Assembly (NCBI GenBank): GCA_021234155.1
Contig: JAJEKV010000079.1
Coordinates: forward strand, 3,384,261-3,448,260
Length of the DNA: 64,000 nucleotides
Direction of reading: 5' to 3'
Source of the DNA: Isoetes taiwanensis
Taxonomy: Eukaryota; Streptophyta; Lycopodiopsida; Isoetales; Isoetaceae
Positions 1 to 11,699 of this stretch are shown piece after piece. Below the pieces are notes generated by a model, which did no database searches, had not been told where the DNA came from, and saw only the letters and a list, made by a program, of their open reading frames with translations. Positions within the stretch are counted from its first letter, which is position 1; each line of letters begins with the position of its first letter. A program made the translations under genes and the position numbers.

Positions 1-26
1 ACATGTTCATAATTAAAAAAAAAACC

Positions 27-46
27 AAAATCGCTTAAGCGATTTT
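27..46. repeat. 20-bp perfect palindrome, left of the PHT4-like fragment
   Basis: The sequence AAAATCGCTTAAGCGATTTT is its own reverse complement. Variants of the same palindrome recur at 741-976, on the other side of a captured gene fragment. The bases ACC precede it here, and the outermost right-hand copy is followed by GGT, so the match between the two outer copies extends slightly beyond the palindrome in inverted orientation. That would fit the two ends of a small mobile unit, but no target-site duplication was identified. Confidence 0.8.
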
Positions 47-280
47 CATCAATAACTCCACGTGTTTTCACCTTGACCGGCCGTCAATGGCGACCAGCCG
101 TGCACGTCCTCCTCCGCTTATGTGCGTTTTGCCAATCTCGTTTTTAGGGAATTGGCCGTTAATGGGCGATTTGTTGTGTTTGATCAGCTCAATATTTGGT
201 CCGATCTACGCAAACAGAGCTCCCAACATGTGCCCTAACCAGTCAAAGCTCCCACGTTTCCAAAAAATCTGGATCATGCC

Positions 281-737
281 GAAATTTTCTACCGGAAGAT
301 TGCACCGAATTCCTCAGCGCCATCTCATAGTCTTGCTTACATTCGTTTGTACCAATGTTTGCTACATTGAAAGAGTAGGGTTTTCGGTTGCCTACACTGC
401 CGCTGACTAACTTCTCTTTGGAGTTTCTCAGTCAAGTGTTGTGCGCATTCTATTTTGGTTATGCACTTTCTCAGGTGCACGGTGGATGGGTTGCCTGGCG
501 TGTTGGGGAAGAAGAACCCTGTTATTCTCTGTTATCTTGTGGTCTTTTATTTCGCTCTCACTCCGGTTAGAGTCGATCGATTGATTATTGCAACCCGATG
601 ATCATTTGCCGAGTGCTTGTTGGTATAGCACAAGGTTTCATTTTTCCTTCAATTCATATTGTTCTTGCCCAATGGGTGCCACCACATGAGCTCTCGATCC
701 GTATATCGACCACATCGGGAATGTATTTTGGGTGACT
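281..737 (+). pseudogene. PHT4;6-like anion/phosphate transporter, N-terminal fragment, broken
   Basis: Two reading frames joined by a frame change encode the start of a PHT4-family (major facilitator) anion transporter. Motifs seen in order are IPQRHLIVLLTFVCTNVCYI and ERVGFSVAYTAA (about 295-408), FYFGYALSQVHGGW (about 448-495), then RVLVGIAQGFIFPS and VLAQWVPPHEL (about 608-695), and finally SGMYFG before a stop near 735. This order matches the first two to four membrane segments of the Golgi-type PHT4;6 subfamily, in which transporters export phosphate from the Golgi. A stretch expected between AYTAAD and FYFGYA is missing, and the SRSVS-like turn is garbled (LSIRIST). About three quarters of the normal protein is absent. 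Palindromes flank it on both sides, suggesting capture by a mobile unit. Family assignment is secure; a functional product is not expected. Confidence 0.8.
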
Positions 738-740
738 TTT

Positions 741-976
741 GAAAATCGCCAAAAGCGATTTTCAATTTTTTAAACAAATCACAGGCAGGGTGTGAGGAAG
801 GTGACGCCGGACGGTGATTTTTAAAACCACCGGCAGGTGATCCCATTTTTCCGGCGACGGAAAGCGAAAATCACTTAAGCGATTTTCACTTTCCCCTTTT
901 GAAAATCGCTTAAGCGATTTTCGCAAAATTGCAAAATCACTTAAGCGATTTTCCCAAAACCGCTTAAGCGATTTTG
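741..976. repeat. Cluster of five AAAATCGC-TTAA-GCGATTTT palindromes
   Basis: Five related inverted repeats lie within about 235 bp. They are at 741-763 (a 9-bp stem GAAAATCGC with loop CAAAA), 866-887, 901-922 (a perfect 22-bp palindrome), 932-953 and 956-975. Arms differ by single G/A or C/T changes. Between them are GC-rich spacers such as CCGGCAGGTGATCCC. The single matching copy at 27-46 lies on the far side of the PHT4-like fragment. Confidence 0.8.
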
Positions 977-1587
977 GTCCGCGCGAGACCCCGATTTCGG
1001 GAGCCAAAAAAGGCACTGTTTTCACACATCAGTTATCTTAAATAAAATATAATTGCATGTACCGAATTCAGGTAAATCAAAAGGGTTAAATCTTAACATG
1101 CTCGGTTAGCTTTGTTTCAAACATGTTTTTTGTTATGTTAAAGCCTAACATTTTGTTACAAACTTTAACAAACTCGATTGGAATTTTAACCCTACTGATC
1201 AAGGACGATTAGGAACTATTATAAGAATGACTAAGGTGACAAACAAAACTTTTCTTACAATCAAATCATTTGCAACAAGGTAAACTTTCTACTCTGGTGT
1301 GTGCATCTTCTTTCCTTGCTTTTTTAAAGTTTTTGCTAATGGTAAAGATTACATAGTGACAATTCTATTTGTAAGAAGGTGTAGTAGCATTGGCAAAGCC
1401 CACATCTTTTCTAGTACATATCAAAAACATGATGGTCCTCCTTGTCACTTTGGTGATAGTAGCATTAGGCTTTCTCATGTGGTCCTTACAGAAAATTGCG
1501 GCATCTCCCTATAAATCATCATAGGGATGTAGAAACTTCAGATAAGATGAAAGATGTCATCGTGTGGTATAGTGTTGTCCACAAATG
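977..1587. other. No gene recognised
   Basis: This AT-rich stretch contains only short chance frames. Nothing in it resembles a known family, and no repeat shared with the rest of the window was noticed. Confidence 0.5.
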
Positions 1588-1965
1588 AATGCAAAATATC
1601 TGGAGTTTAAATTTGACATGAGGGCAAAGGATAAGCAAACAAGCCGTGTGCTGAGAACCATGCCTTTGATCAAAGATTAATTGCACCTAGTTGACAAAGC
1701 TAGAACATATAGAGGTGTTCTATCTGTAAATAGAGCAAAAAAATTGCAAGAGGAACTTGAATAACTTAAGGGGAATGAGGAGCATGTCTTTGCCATTGCA
1801 AGGTCCATAAACCATATGAAAAAGGGATTCAACAATCCATCTGAAATAACACCTCTTGGACCAATATATGCAAACTAGAACTGAGATGTTCTGCCTGTAA
1901 ACAATGTCATTGTAGGAAAAAATACTTTAGATGTGACACTATACTTGTATTGTATAGTGGACTAA
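1588..1965 (+). pseudogene. Unrecognised coding relic with in-frame stops
   Basis: One frame stays coding-like for about 125 codons, interrupted by TAA near 1678 and 1762, and TAG and TGA near 1880. It is rich in charged residues, with segments such as YLEFKFDMRAKDKQTSRVLR, ARTYRGVLSVNRAKKLQEEL and ITPLGPIYAN. The stops sit in otherwise protein-like sequence, which suggests an old gene or transposon fragment. I do not recognise the family. It lies just upstream of the Ty3/gypsy relic and could be part of the same insertion, but nothing shown here proves that. Confidence 0.35.
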
Positions 1966-2189
1966 CATAGTTATTGACCCTTTCATGGTGAAGACATGAA
2001 CACAATTATATATAGAAATAATTGATGTTAACAGGATGGCCTACTATAGATGGTACAATATAAGTGAAGGAGTTGCTGAAATGTTGCATCTTCAATCACA
2101 TTGTCAATAGTAACACTCATAGAACTATAGCATCATCTAGAGATAAATGTCACTAATAATGTCATAGTGTATACTTTCTAATCTTTTGG

Positions 2190-3300
2190 TGACATTTTGA
2201 TGACACAAATTGAACCCTTCTCTTGTAGTGCTAGGTGGCTAGACTTCCTCCATGAGTTCCATTTTTCCATTGAGCATACGCCGGGCAAAAATAATCCAAT
2301 TGCCGATGCTTTATCCAGAGTTAAGCATATAAATACCTTAACAACTTTGGCAAGTGATTTTATACAAAGGATCAAGGATGCATATCCTGAGGATCGGCAA
2401 GATCCGGCGATAGTCAAGCTCGGGGAGCTGTGGACTGAGCAAGAGGGGTTGCATTTCTATAAGGGAAGGATTTATGTTCCTTCAAGTAGGGACCTTAGGG
2501 AGTCAATTCTACGGGAGCACCATGACACTCCACAAGCTGGGCATGGAGGTGAATGGAAGACGTATGAATTGGTAAAGAGGTTCTACTACTGGCCAGAGTT
2601 TCCAGATCAAGTCAAGGACTTGGTAAGTCACTACTTGGTGTGTCAAGCGGTGAAGGCGGATCATGGGAAAGCGTGAGTATGGACTTCATAGTCGCATTAC
2701 CTAGAACTGCTAGGCCACATACTCAAATTCTGGTCATAGTGGATCGGCTGACCAAGTATGCTAAGTTTATAGCATTAAAAGGGGAGGCTACGGAACATGA
2801 CGTAGCAGTTGCCTATATGCAAAACATATTTCCAACTTTTGGACTTCCCTTGTCCATTGTAAGTGATCGAGACACTAAGTTCACGGGTCACTTCTGGAGA
2901 GATCTCATGAAAGGATTGAGGATCATACATGAGTAGTGGAAATCATTCACAAACGGATGGGCAAACTGAGCGCGAAGTTTTGTCCACGAGAAGCAATCTA
3001 CGTGGGAAGATTATTTACCTTATCTAGAGTTCGCTTATGATAATAGCCATCATACTGGAATTCGGATGACTCCCTTTGTGGCTATGATGGGCCGAAACCC
3101 AAGGGCTTATTCTGGTATGCATAAGTACCTTAGAACCGAAGTTGCAGTACATGTGCTCCATGATATGGATGCAATCCTGCGGCAATGCAAGCAAGCGTTG
3201 TGAAAAGCTCAAGATAGGGCACAAGCGTCTGCTAATCAGCATAGACGTGATATCTCTTATGCGGAAGGTGATTATATTTTCTCTACAGCTCCGTATCCAA
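2190..3300 (+). mobile_element. Ty3/gypsy retrotransposon pol relic (RNase H end plus integrase)
   Basis: Three consecutive frames encode the 3' part of a Ty3/gypsy pol polyprotein. They show the end of RNase H (ARWLDFLHEFHF, then HTPGKNN and ADALSR, about 2225-2325) and the integrase zinc-binding region (REHHDTPQAGHGG, then KRFYYWPEF, about 2510-2610). They then show the integrase core with its first Asp (MDFIVALP, about 2680), second Asp (VSDRDTKF, about 2860) and the Glu-bearing QTDGQTER (about 2950). The zinc-finger Cys pair is damaged: HYLVCQ replaces the usual CxxCQ. Frame changes near 2640 and 2930 and stops further on show it is dead. Reverse transcriptase, gag and LTRs were not seen, so this is an internal fragment. 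The frame fades out around 3300. Confidence 0.85.
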
Positions 3301-3372
3301 AATCTCTTCGATCATGAATGCAGGCAGCTGTCTGCTAGCCCGATCTAGTCTAAGATAAACTCCGAACCTATA

Positions 3373-4927
3373 GCTCTGGCTATGGCACAAAGAAGGGCCA
3401 CAGACCACAATCTACCGAAGAACCCCGGAACTTATATTAAAGGATATGCATCGCAATTCTCATCTGCCTCGAAAATAAGAATCGATAAAATTTTTGGCCA
3501 CCAATTTTATCGTTCAGGAGGCCATGGTTCAGATTCCTCAGGCCCCAGAATATACTATTCTATGTAGAAAAAGGAGCAAAATACGGCGCCAAGGATCATT
3601 TTTGGACCAGATTTTGGAACCCAGGCCCCAATGGCCTCATCAGAGCCTTTGATCCTCGCCGAATCATATGGGCAACAAAAACTCAAACTTAAAGTAGCCT
3701 CACATGCAACCCACAACAGCTCTCATCCCCTGAGTGCAGAAGATCTGCAGAAAAAAACTATAGCGAGGGAAGAACAACCCCTTGAAGCTCGGCTATGGCT
3801 ACCGATGCCCAAGCGCCCGCAGCTCCAGCATGCCCGACCCTTCCGGCATGAAAGCGCAGATGTCTGCCCCTATTCAGTCACATGGTTTCCAATTTGGAAC
3901 CTATGCACAGCCCAATTTCGGACATCCAATCAGATATTCATTCCTTAAGCCAATTAAGCTCCTCAAAATGGGCTAAATATACCCTGTCCCATACAATACC
4001 ATACCAAAATCTTAGTCCTAACCACTGTGAGAATACCCTTCCTTAATACCAAACGAATTCGCCAAACTATACGGTGCATTTATTGGCTCCCGATTTGGAC
4101 TTGGATTCTGGGGGGGGGGGGTATTAGACTCGTGGAATAGGGGGTATTGGACTCGTGGTGTCGGGGTGCACACTTATTCCACAAGTCGAATACCCCCAAT
4201 TTCGTGTTGATATTAGGCAAGTCAAAGACCTCCCATTTCTCCTTCGTCGGCTCTCCTATCCCTAAAAAGGGGGTATTAGACTCGTCTAAACTCACACCTG
4301 CATTACACAAGTCGAATACCTAAGAGGGTATTAGGCTCGTCTAAACTAAGGCATGTATTGTGCAAGTCGAATATCCCTTTGCTTATACCACAAGTTGAAT
4401 ACCAGGGCACGGATCTGCGGATTTGGACTTCAGTGCAAGGGCTTGTTTGTTACAGAGTTCCTCAGCTTTTTCTTTTGTGGGTTGTTTAATCCGGCAATCC
4501 CCTTTCCCTGGTCCTTGGTTTGAGACTTTGCAAGCCCCTTTTAGCATCTGGGTCTCAATGCAATTCGACCAGCCGCAGATCCGTGATGGAAATTGGATCA
4601 TTGGTTGTGTTTAGACAAAGACTACCTCTGCTGGGTCTTCTTCAGATTAAAATCTCCATAGTTTTGACTTGTTTTTCTTCGCTTTCCAGTAGAGCTGGCC
4701 CTGTGGTAACAATGTCGAAGTGCCAAGCTGCATGACCTGTGCTTCTGTTTGTACCTTCGCTCTATATTTTGATTTTTTGTGGCACTAAGAGGATCAGGCC
4801 TTCCTTCTCGAACCTAGTTCTTTTTGCTTGGGGGCCGAAACATGGATGATGACGTTTTACTATTTCTGCTTGGAACATGCAGTCAATAATGTTGTTGAGC
4901 TTGCCCCCTGTTGGCGGTGGGAAATTG
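3373..4927. repeat. Copy A of a 1.55-kb dispersed repeat
   Basis: This segment is nearly identical to 13487-15035 in the same orientation, differing by scattered substitutions and small indels. The shared sequence begins at GCTCTGGCTATGGC and ends at GGGAAA(T/C)TGAG, with unrelated sequence outside. Inside are a short coding-like frame (about 3782-3976, beginning KLGYGYRCPSARSS), a purine/pyrimidine block, and an array of GGTATTAGACTCGT / CAAGTCGAATACC motifs (about 4110-4410). There are no TG...CA termini, primer-binding site or target duplication, so an LTR interpretation is not supported. I do not recognise the family. Confidence 0.85.
4110..4410. repeat. Array of alternating inverted 13-14-bp motifs
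   Basis: GGTATTAGACTCGT-type motifs alternate with CAAGTCGAATACC-type motifs, which are approximate reverse complements of one another. Examples are at 4121-4134, 4184-4196, 4267-4282, 4308-4320, 4328-4343 and 4364-4374. Each pair could fold into a stem-loop. The same array is present in copy B (about 14225-14520). A related GTATTCGGC/GCCGAATAC array follows copy B at 15070-15310. Confidence 0.7.
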
Positions 4928-5124
4928 AGGATACCTTGTGGGAGAAATATGGGATGCGCCATTTTTCTTGAAAAGTCAGTTATTTCAGTTATTTTCCCTT
5001 TCTTGGTAAGAAAACAGGGGAGAACGTCCTTCCTTTATTGGATCTGAAGGAATCTGTAAGGGGGAATCCTGCTAGCCTTGTAGAGGTCTAGCTTGGATTG
5101 GCAATTCGATTTGGCCTGAATTGA

Positions 5125-5451
5125 ATGGAGTGTAAAATTTTTGCAATTATACAAGAAAACTCAAGATTCACATGTGGCTTCTTACGAGGAAACTACTCGG
5201 ATCTTTGGGAAAATCTGATCATTAGACAAATTTTCCCTAATTTCCTATTCCATCAAGAATACTCCTTTGTTCCCAGTTGTGTGGAGTTCGAAATTGAGAT
5301 TATTCAAGCCTGGCTAGAAGAATTTGTTAGTAACAGTAACATTGCAGCTACAGGGATTTTTCGAGTTTTCAATCATAATTCAAATACTAAAATCTTAGTC
5401 AAGATATACAATGAATCATTCCCAGGTGAATTAGAAGAATTAGAATGCTAA
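5125..5451 (+). CDS. Small open reading frame, hypothetical, 108 residues
   Basis: An uninterrupted ATG-to-TAA frame encodes 108 residues starting MECKIFAIIQENSRF and ending ELEELEC. It is rich in aromatic and acidic residues, with the segments LWENLIIRQIFPNFLF and EIEIIQAWLEEFVSN. No signal peptide or membrane helix is evident. It sits between repeat copy A and the 3' end of the minus-strand LINE, in sequence with no other gene. I do not recognise it. Its length and composition make it more than a random frame, but it may be a fragment of a larger gene or repeat. Confidence 0.3.
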   Translation: MECKIFAIIQENSRFTCGFLRGNYSDLWENLIIRQIFPNFLFHQEYSFVPSCVEFEIEIIQAWLEEFVSNSNIAATGIFRVFNHNSNTKILVKIYNESFPGELEELEC

Positions 5452-5799
5452 ATCGACTATCAGCAGTACTTCAAATTTTCCCGTCTCAATTATGTAATTT
5501 CATGGCATTGATTTGGTTATCATCCCTTCTTAGTTGAATTTAAATTAGAATAGAATAGAATACATTATTGTCCCTTGTGCCCTGAGGCCTCTGGACTTGT
5601 GTAGCGTGGGCGAGCTCCCTGGTGGGGGCTACTAGCTCATCACGCTGTTTTGTTGTAGCCTTTTCTGAAGGCTCACTTTTTCCTATTAATGCCGGCACCC
5701 TACTTTGTTCCGGCTTCTAGGCCGTGCAGGTGTGCGTCTATATCAAACAGCTTTAAGCTGTACATTTAGTGGGCGTCTATGATTTGCCTCTTTAGCAAA

Positions 5800-8700
5800 T
5801 CATATCGTAAGCCCTTTTTGTTCATGTGCTTCCCGGTGTCTATTCAGCATCTCCCGTATTGCATCTGCCAGGTCTCCCATTGTTTCTGTCCTTGCCATTA
5901 TGGTATGTACTGATTGTCCCCACCTTACTCTCCTGTACTTTTCCCTGATGTCTGTGTAAGTTGGACATTCGTTAAGCATGTGGTTTTCGTCCTCTATTTC
6001 CACTCATCCGTGATAGCTTTGTCCCAATCGTCTATTTTTCTCCACCTGTCCTTTTCAATTCTCAGATCATGACATCCCATCCTGAACTTTGCTAAAATAT
6101 CTCGTCTCCGTTTTCCAAGCATGTTATCTTGGTACATTTGTTGTCCTATCATCTGCTCTGGATTAAATATTGATACAAGCCAGATTGTTTTGGGTCCTGT
6201 GTGTCTTTGCAGCCATGCCCGCGTAGCTTTACTTGCCCACTCCTCATTCCATTGGCCTTCATCGATCAGTTCGCTCAAATTTAGCCCCATTTCTCTGGTC
6301 CATATTGCTACATCCCTAAACCATCCTTCGCTTGTGGTGATGTGCGACGACCTTTGCTGATTCGTTGATTGCGATGCTTGCTAACTTCTCTGACTTTTCA
6401 CCTGCATTATTTCTTATGATGTATCTGATGGTCCTTTCCCATGCTCTCACCTCCATAGGTTTCTGACCTGTCTCATATACTATGGTTGTCAATGGTGTGT
6501 TTGCCCTTAGTTTGAATTCCTGTTTATGTAGCTGTCTGAAAATCCCTTCTTGCTTTTCCCATTTCTTGTCTGTTAGCCCCGGTCCCCAGGCTTCCGCCCG
6601 TATAAATTTGTGTTGTGGCGACTCACCGGGTGCGAGAATAGATAGCATTTAATTTCCCAGTCTATTATTCTATTTCTGTTGCAGAAGTTTTTCATGTTAT
6701 AGTAGCTTCCTATGGCTGCTTGGAATCTAGCATCTGCTCCTTTCGCCCATTTCCCTGATCCATGTGTATCATACCCTAGATACTTGTACTCTGTTGCTTC
6801 TTCTAATTCTGTCCCTAGATATTTGAACGGCTTGTGATTATTCCTGTTACCAAAAAAGACTATTTTGGTTTTTGTGAGATTCCTTTGTTAGCCCCGTCTT
6901 TTCACGAGAAGATCTCTAGTAGTTTCGATGTCTGTGCATTCCCTTGTTCTTTGTGGCCATCATGCCCAAATCATCAGCATATAGCATGATAGGTACCTTG
7001 GTTCCCCGAGTGTGGGCGTCCGTCCCCTTTGTCGTTTCTGCTATAAAATCCTGTAGGGCATCTATATATATTCCGAACAGTGTTGGAGATAATGGACATC
7101 CCTGTTTGACTCCTGTGTCACAGTCTATTGCCTTTCCTTCTTCTTCTATTTTTGCATATACATTATAGTACAATCTCGCAATTGCCCCTACCATGTCTCT
7201 CGGTGCTTGCATGTCTACAAGCCTCTGTATAAGCTTTTCCCTTGGTACTGTATCAAAAGCTTTTCTAAAATCCACAAAATAACATATCACTTTCTTTCCG
7301 TGGCCTCTATTATGCTCTATTAGTATCCGGAGAGTCACTAGGTGGTCTGTTGTTGAGTGTTCCGGTCTAAAGCCTGCTTGCCCCTGTGCTCTCAAATTCC
7401 CTGCCTCTGCCCATTGCTTTAATTTATTGTCTAGAACCTTCCCGTACCACTTTGCGAAAATGGAACTTACCATTATTGTCCTGTAGTTTCCAGGTTCCTG
7501 TTTACTTCCCCCCTTGTGTAGGGGTATGACCCTCTGTTAATACGCCCATCCGTTTGGAAGCCCCCGTGTATTATACCATTGAATATCTCTGTCACACCGC
7601 TTTACTATAGTGGTATTCGCACATTTTAGTACTTCCACACGGTTAATCCAGTATAGGTCGGGGCCTTGTTATTGGCCATCCCATTCAATGCTATCATCAC
7701 TTCACATGACGTCGAAGCATGGCCTTTGTGGTTATTTGTAGTTCGGTATTGGTCTTTGGGGGTGCCCCTGTCTTATATAGTTTTTCAAGATAGTTCTCCC
7801 ATCCTGTTGTTCCAATGCTGCCCTGTGTGATTTCACTTCCCTTATTCCCTTGCTTTTTCTCTTTAAATCCACCCCAGAACTTACGTGGTTGTTTTTTGAT
7901 TAGCTTGGCCAGCCCCCATTGATGCTGCATCAGATTCTTATTCCTCTTTGCTTTCAGTAACTTTAGATATATCGTTCTTTCCTTTTGGTATGTTTCCTTA
8001 CCTCGAGGCGCCTTGACTTTCCTTCTACGTTCCTTGCACTCATCGTCATACCATATTGAAGATTTGAAGGCATCATTTTCCTTTCTCTTCCTTCTTTTCC
8101 CGAATATTTCTAATGCCACTTTTCTTTGTTATGTCATTGGCGCATCTCCATTCTCGTCACGCCTACGGTGCTCCTCCCATTTCCTTTTCCCCATTTCCTC
8201 TTTGATTACTTGTACAAACGTGTCTGCGTGCTTGTTCTGGAAATGTATTTTCAGCTTTCCCCTATCTCTCTTCTGTTCATCTTTGTTCTTCATTTTTCGG
8301 TTGTTCCCCCACTTTGTAATTGTCAACCGCATGGGTGCCGTGACTCTCCCCTCCTCCCAATTGGCCATTCTAGGGTTACAATTTACGATCTTGTACTGCT
8401 TCACTGTTCATTCATTATCACATAATCTACTATACTTCTCCCATGGCGTTCGACTTGTGAATTCCCCGATCCACGGCCATCTGAACCCCATTGGCTATGA
8501 TGGCCCCAGTGGTCGTGCATACCTCGGCGATAGTTCCCCTTAGCATTTATCCCCGCCTTTGTCCTTAGTTCGTCTATTCCATTCTTTTGATCTTGCCATT
8601 TGGGTCCATTGTCCATTTGTTTCATCTATACTTGTATATTGCGCTTGCTCCTGACCTGTTCTGGCATTCAGATCTCCTATTAGTATCATTGGTCCCTGTT

Positions 8701-9120
8701 CCTTCCACTTCATCATGGTTTCTCCCCGGTTCTAACAGTTCTAGTTTGTCACTACTCGATTGGGTAATATGCTATGATCAATATTAGATCTTTTTTATTT
8801 TGCAATTGCATACTAAGTACCATGTATCTTTTATTGACATCTGAGTGTAAAATACATGTACCATTTGCTACATTCTCCTTGACATAACAGGCTAGACCTG
8901 CACTCCCTCTTCCTACTTTGAAGTTCTTATCTTTCCAACAGGTGAATAGCTGGTAGCCCTCCTCTTCTGGTAGCCTCTTTATGTTATGTTCCCATGTCTC
9001 TAATAGACATATTATGTCACTGTTATGCGCTCCCCCCAGCTTCTCTCCGTCGTCCCACGGATACCCAGTGCAGTTCCAGTACCATATCTTCAGCGTCTCC
9101 TCCCTCCCGGCTGCCCTCTC
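5800..9120 (-). pseudogene. LINE ORF2: endonuclease / reverse transcriptase, broken
   Basis: Starting from the 5' side, an APE-type endonuclease is encoded around 9100-8600, though broken by frame changes; its counterpart in the plus copy shows YWNCTG and GDLNAR. The reverse transcriptase runs about 7680-6820. It shows NYRTIMVSSIFAKWYGKVLD, AGFRPEHSTTDHLVTLR, VDFRKAFDTVPREKL, GVKQGCPLSPTLFGIYIDAL and the catalytic LYADDLGMMA (about 6960-6990). The C-terminal frame (6003-5800) shows EDENHMLNECPTYTDIREKY, a His/Cys motif typical of LINE C-termini, and ends in TAA. The catalytic YADD box is preserved, but at least six frame breaks separate the pieces. Activity would have been target-primed reverse transcription in the nucleus. 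Confidence 0.85.
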
Positions 9121-9544
9121 GGGGTTTTACATTTGTTACGCCGTTCACCATCCTTCGGTTAGCCCACGGTCCTTGCTGCTGGGGTTGTACCCATGCTCCC
9201 GCCCGAGGGACCTCGGCTTGCGCCTTCCCCTTTTTCGTTTCTTCCTCTTTCTTTGTGATGGCTCGCCTCGAGAGATGTTGCTGTTACTGTTCCCCCTGAT
9301 GTCCCGTTTTCCTGCCCTTTTGTTGGTATCATTACCGGGTTGATGTTCTCCTTCCCCACATCGGTCTCCTTTCGGTTCCGATATCCCCTCACCCGTCCCT
9401 TGTCACGGCCCACGCAAATTCCGTGTCCTTTTGTGCGGGAACACCACGCCATTCTTGACCCACACTGTATTCTTGGTTTAGTTCCCTTGCTTTGGCTAGT
9501 TCCGTGCGATCCTTGTCGTTGCATGATTGTTAGAGCTTCACGAA

Positions 9545-10150
9545 CTATGATCCCATTTCTCGGTCGGCCCCGTCGCGCATGATATTCTCTCTTTGGTTGT
9601 CGGTCTCGAGTCGGTTTATATGTCTCGCCCGCCCTCTCCATTGTCCTGATCGTACTGCTTTGACAACGACACTCCGATGCTCCTTGAACACCGTCTCCAT
9701 CACTTCTGCAGTAACTCGATATGTGTCCTCGTTAGGTTTCTCTGCTACCCCTATCAGCCTAACGTCATGCTTAATTCTATTCTGCTCCTCATACTCCATG
9801 ATATGCGGTTTTATTCTATCAAATGATTCCCATGCATCCAATTCAACATTTCCTTTTTCTAATTCAACCAACCTTTTCCAGATCTTGGCTTTTTCCTCCT
9901 CAATTTCGTTCATCCTGCGCTGCATCTCCTCGCTTGTCTTTTCCACCCCTTCTATCCTCACGTCCATGTTTGCGATACGGTTGGCTGTCTCCGCTAGCGT
10001 GTTGAGGGCATCCATACGAGGGATCCTGGACTCCAAGTGCTTATCCATCCGGCGAAAATCTTGGAGGTCTTGCGACTTCATCGGTACCCTTGCCATCTCG
10101 CTTTCCTCATTGGCCGAGGCGGCGCTTCCGCCATTGCTCTTGGGTCTTGC
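9545..10150 (-). pseudogene. LINE ORF1: coiled-coil protein
   Basis: The frame encodes a long, highly charged coiled coil. Segments include MDALNTLAETANRIANMDVR, VEKTSEEMQRRMNEIEEEKA and KRLVELEKGNVELDAWESF, followed by EEQNRIKHDVRLIGVAEKPN. The last motif resembles the globular RNA-binding part of LINE ORF1 proteins, which coat the element RNA. The plus-strand copy at 27248-27724 aligns closely with it. An upstream in-frame extension (SNGGSAASANEESE) indicates translation may begin before the Met at 10096. The Arg/Lys-rich frame at 9641-9159 overlaps its end and probably continues ORF1 after a frameshift. No zinc knuckle was seen. Confidence 0.75.
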
Positions 10151-10559
10151 GGGGTGCTGTGTATTGCTGCTGTGTCTGAGACGCCGCTACAAAATCCGTG
10201 GCAGGGGTTGGTATCTTTACCGTGTTGAGTCTATATATTGCGCTGCTGAACGGTCCTCTAATTCAAGAATTCAAAAATTCAAAAATTATCACCGTTAATC
10301 CCATTTTGAATTCGAAATATTGGGACGGCTACCCTTAATTATTCCTGCCCCCATCATTTATTTATTTTCGATCCCTCGGGTGTCTCCCTATGAAGATTTC
10401 GCTATGGGTGATCTCCTCCCTCCATGTTATGGGATTCGGTAGTTGTCTTTATGTCCTTAGTCGTATTCCGAGGAGTTAGTTGAGAGGCCGTAGCTTCCTT
10501 GGCCCGTATACCTTGTCCCGTGTATCAAAGTCCTTCCTTTTTAATTGTATTTTTATTCT

Positions 10560-11010
10560 CCTTCCCTGTATTTTGAGTGTACAGTAGTCCGGATACCAGT
10601 TGGTGGGTTTATTTGGCCCCTCGCTATCCTGGTGTACGGGCGGAGGTGGAACCTCTACGTCTCCGTAACTTTTCCGGCCCTCTTTATACTCTTTTTTCGG
10701 CCTCAAGAATGTGCTTTATGCAACTTTTTGCGGTTTTAACGATTGGTCGAAGTTTATAGTGGTCCCGGATTTACCCGGTTGGTGGGTCTAGCCCTCGCTA
10801 TCTCGGTGTACTACGGAGGCTGAGCCTCTCGTCTCCGTGATCTTATTCCGTCCGCCTTTTACTCTTTGGATCTTGCGATCCTCCATTACTCATGCTTTTT
10901 GGGAGTTTATGTTGGTACACTTAACCAGTTGGTGGGTCTGGCCCTCGCTATACTGGTGTGCGGCGGAGGTTGAATCTACTTTTCTGTACACTTTTCGTCC
11001 CGAACATTTA
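10560..11010 (-). repeat. Tandem subrepeats (monomers) inside the LINE leader
   Basis: About three degenerate units of roughly 165 bp each contain, on the plus strand, CCAGTTGGTGGGTCTGGCCC then TCGCTAT, followed by TGGTGT and a purine-rich GGAGG block. They are at about 10596, 10775 and 10928. At least two equivalent units occur in the plus-strand LINE copy (about 26597-26700 and 26790-26880). They lie between the Cys-rich frame and ORF1, a position that could serve as an internal promoter array. Confidence 0.7.
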
Positions 11011-11699
11011 CTATATATCTCTGTGTCCCGTTCCTTTTTGCCGCTGTCTTGCGAATATCTTAGCTTCGCTGTATTGTTCAACTGTGTGCTTGTCTGACGT
11101 TTCTCTGTTGTGACTATATTCTCGGACCATTATTGTCCACCACCTTTTTCCTTGTTGTTTTTCCCCGTTGTGCGTTGTCTTGACCCTTCTGCTTGATCCT
11201 CCTTGTTACTTTTGTAGTCGTATTTCTGTTGTATTCCCTGGCTATCTCCTGCGTTTTCCTCGCTTCTTGATTTTTCTTGTGTTCCCCTACATTGTTTTCG
11301 GCCCAAAAGTTCTTTGCTTTGTTTAACTATTCAAACAAACAACAAGAAATGCAAGATCATTTTTGGAGACCGAGAGGGACTTCCCGGTGTTCTATTTCAT
11401 TTGTCAGTACACTTTACATTTCCTACTCGCCGGATCTATTTCCAGTGCTGTCACAACTGAGGCAAGATTCAGGATTTTTGCAAAACATAGATGATAATAT
11501 GATGATGTTAAAGTTCTCGCGCCATATGATCAAAATTGGGCTAGAACTTATCACTAAGAGCAAGGAAAAGCGAGAACTTAAAAGTAAAACAAAGGCATAA
11601 GTAGTGCAGAGCAATTGAAACAAGTCATATAACACCCCACCATTAGATCACAGAAATATATTAGCAGCAGTCTGGAACAGTCCGGATCAGGAGCCCCTC

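Noticed and set aside
8013-8543. Long plus-strand frames rich in Ser, Leu, Phe and Pro between 8 and 13 kb
   Set aside because: They are antisense shadows of the minus-strand LINE coding regions.
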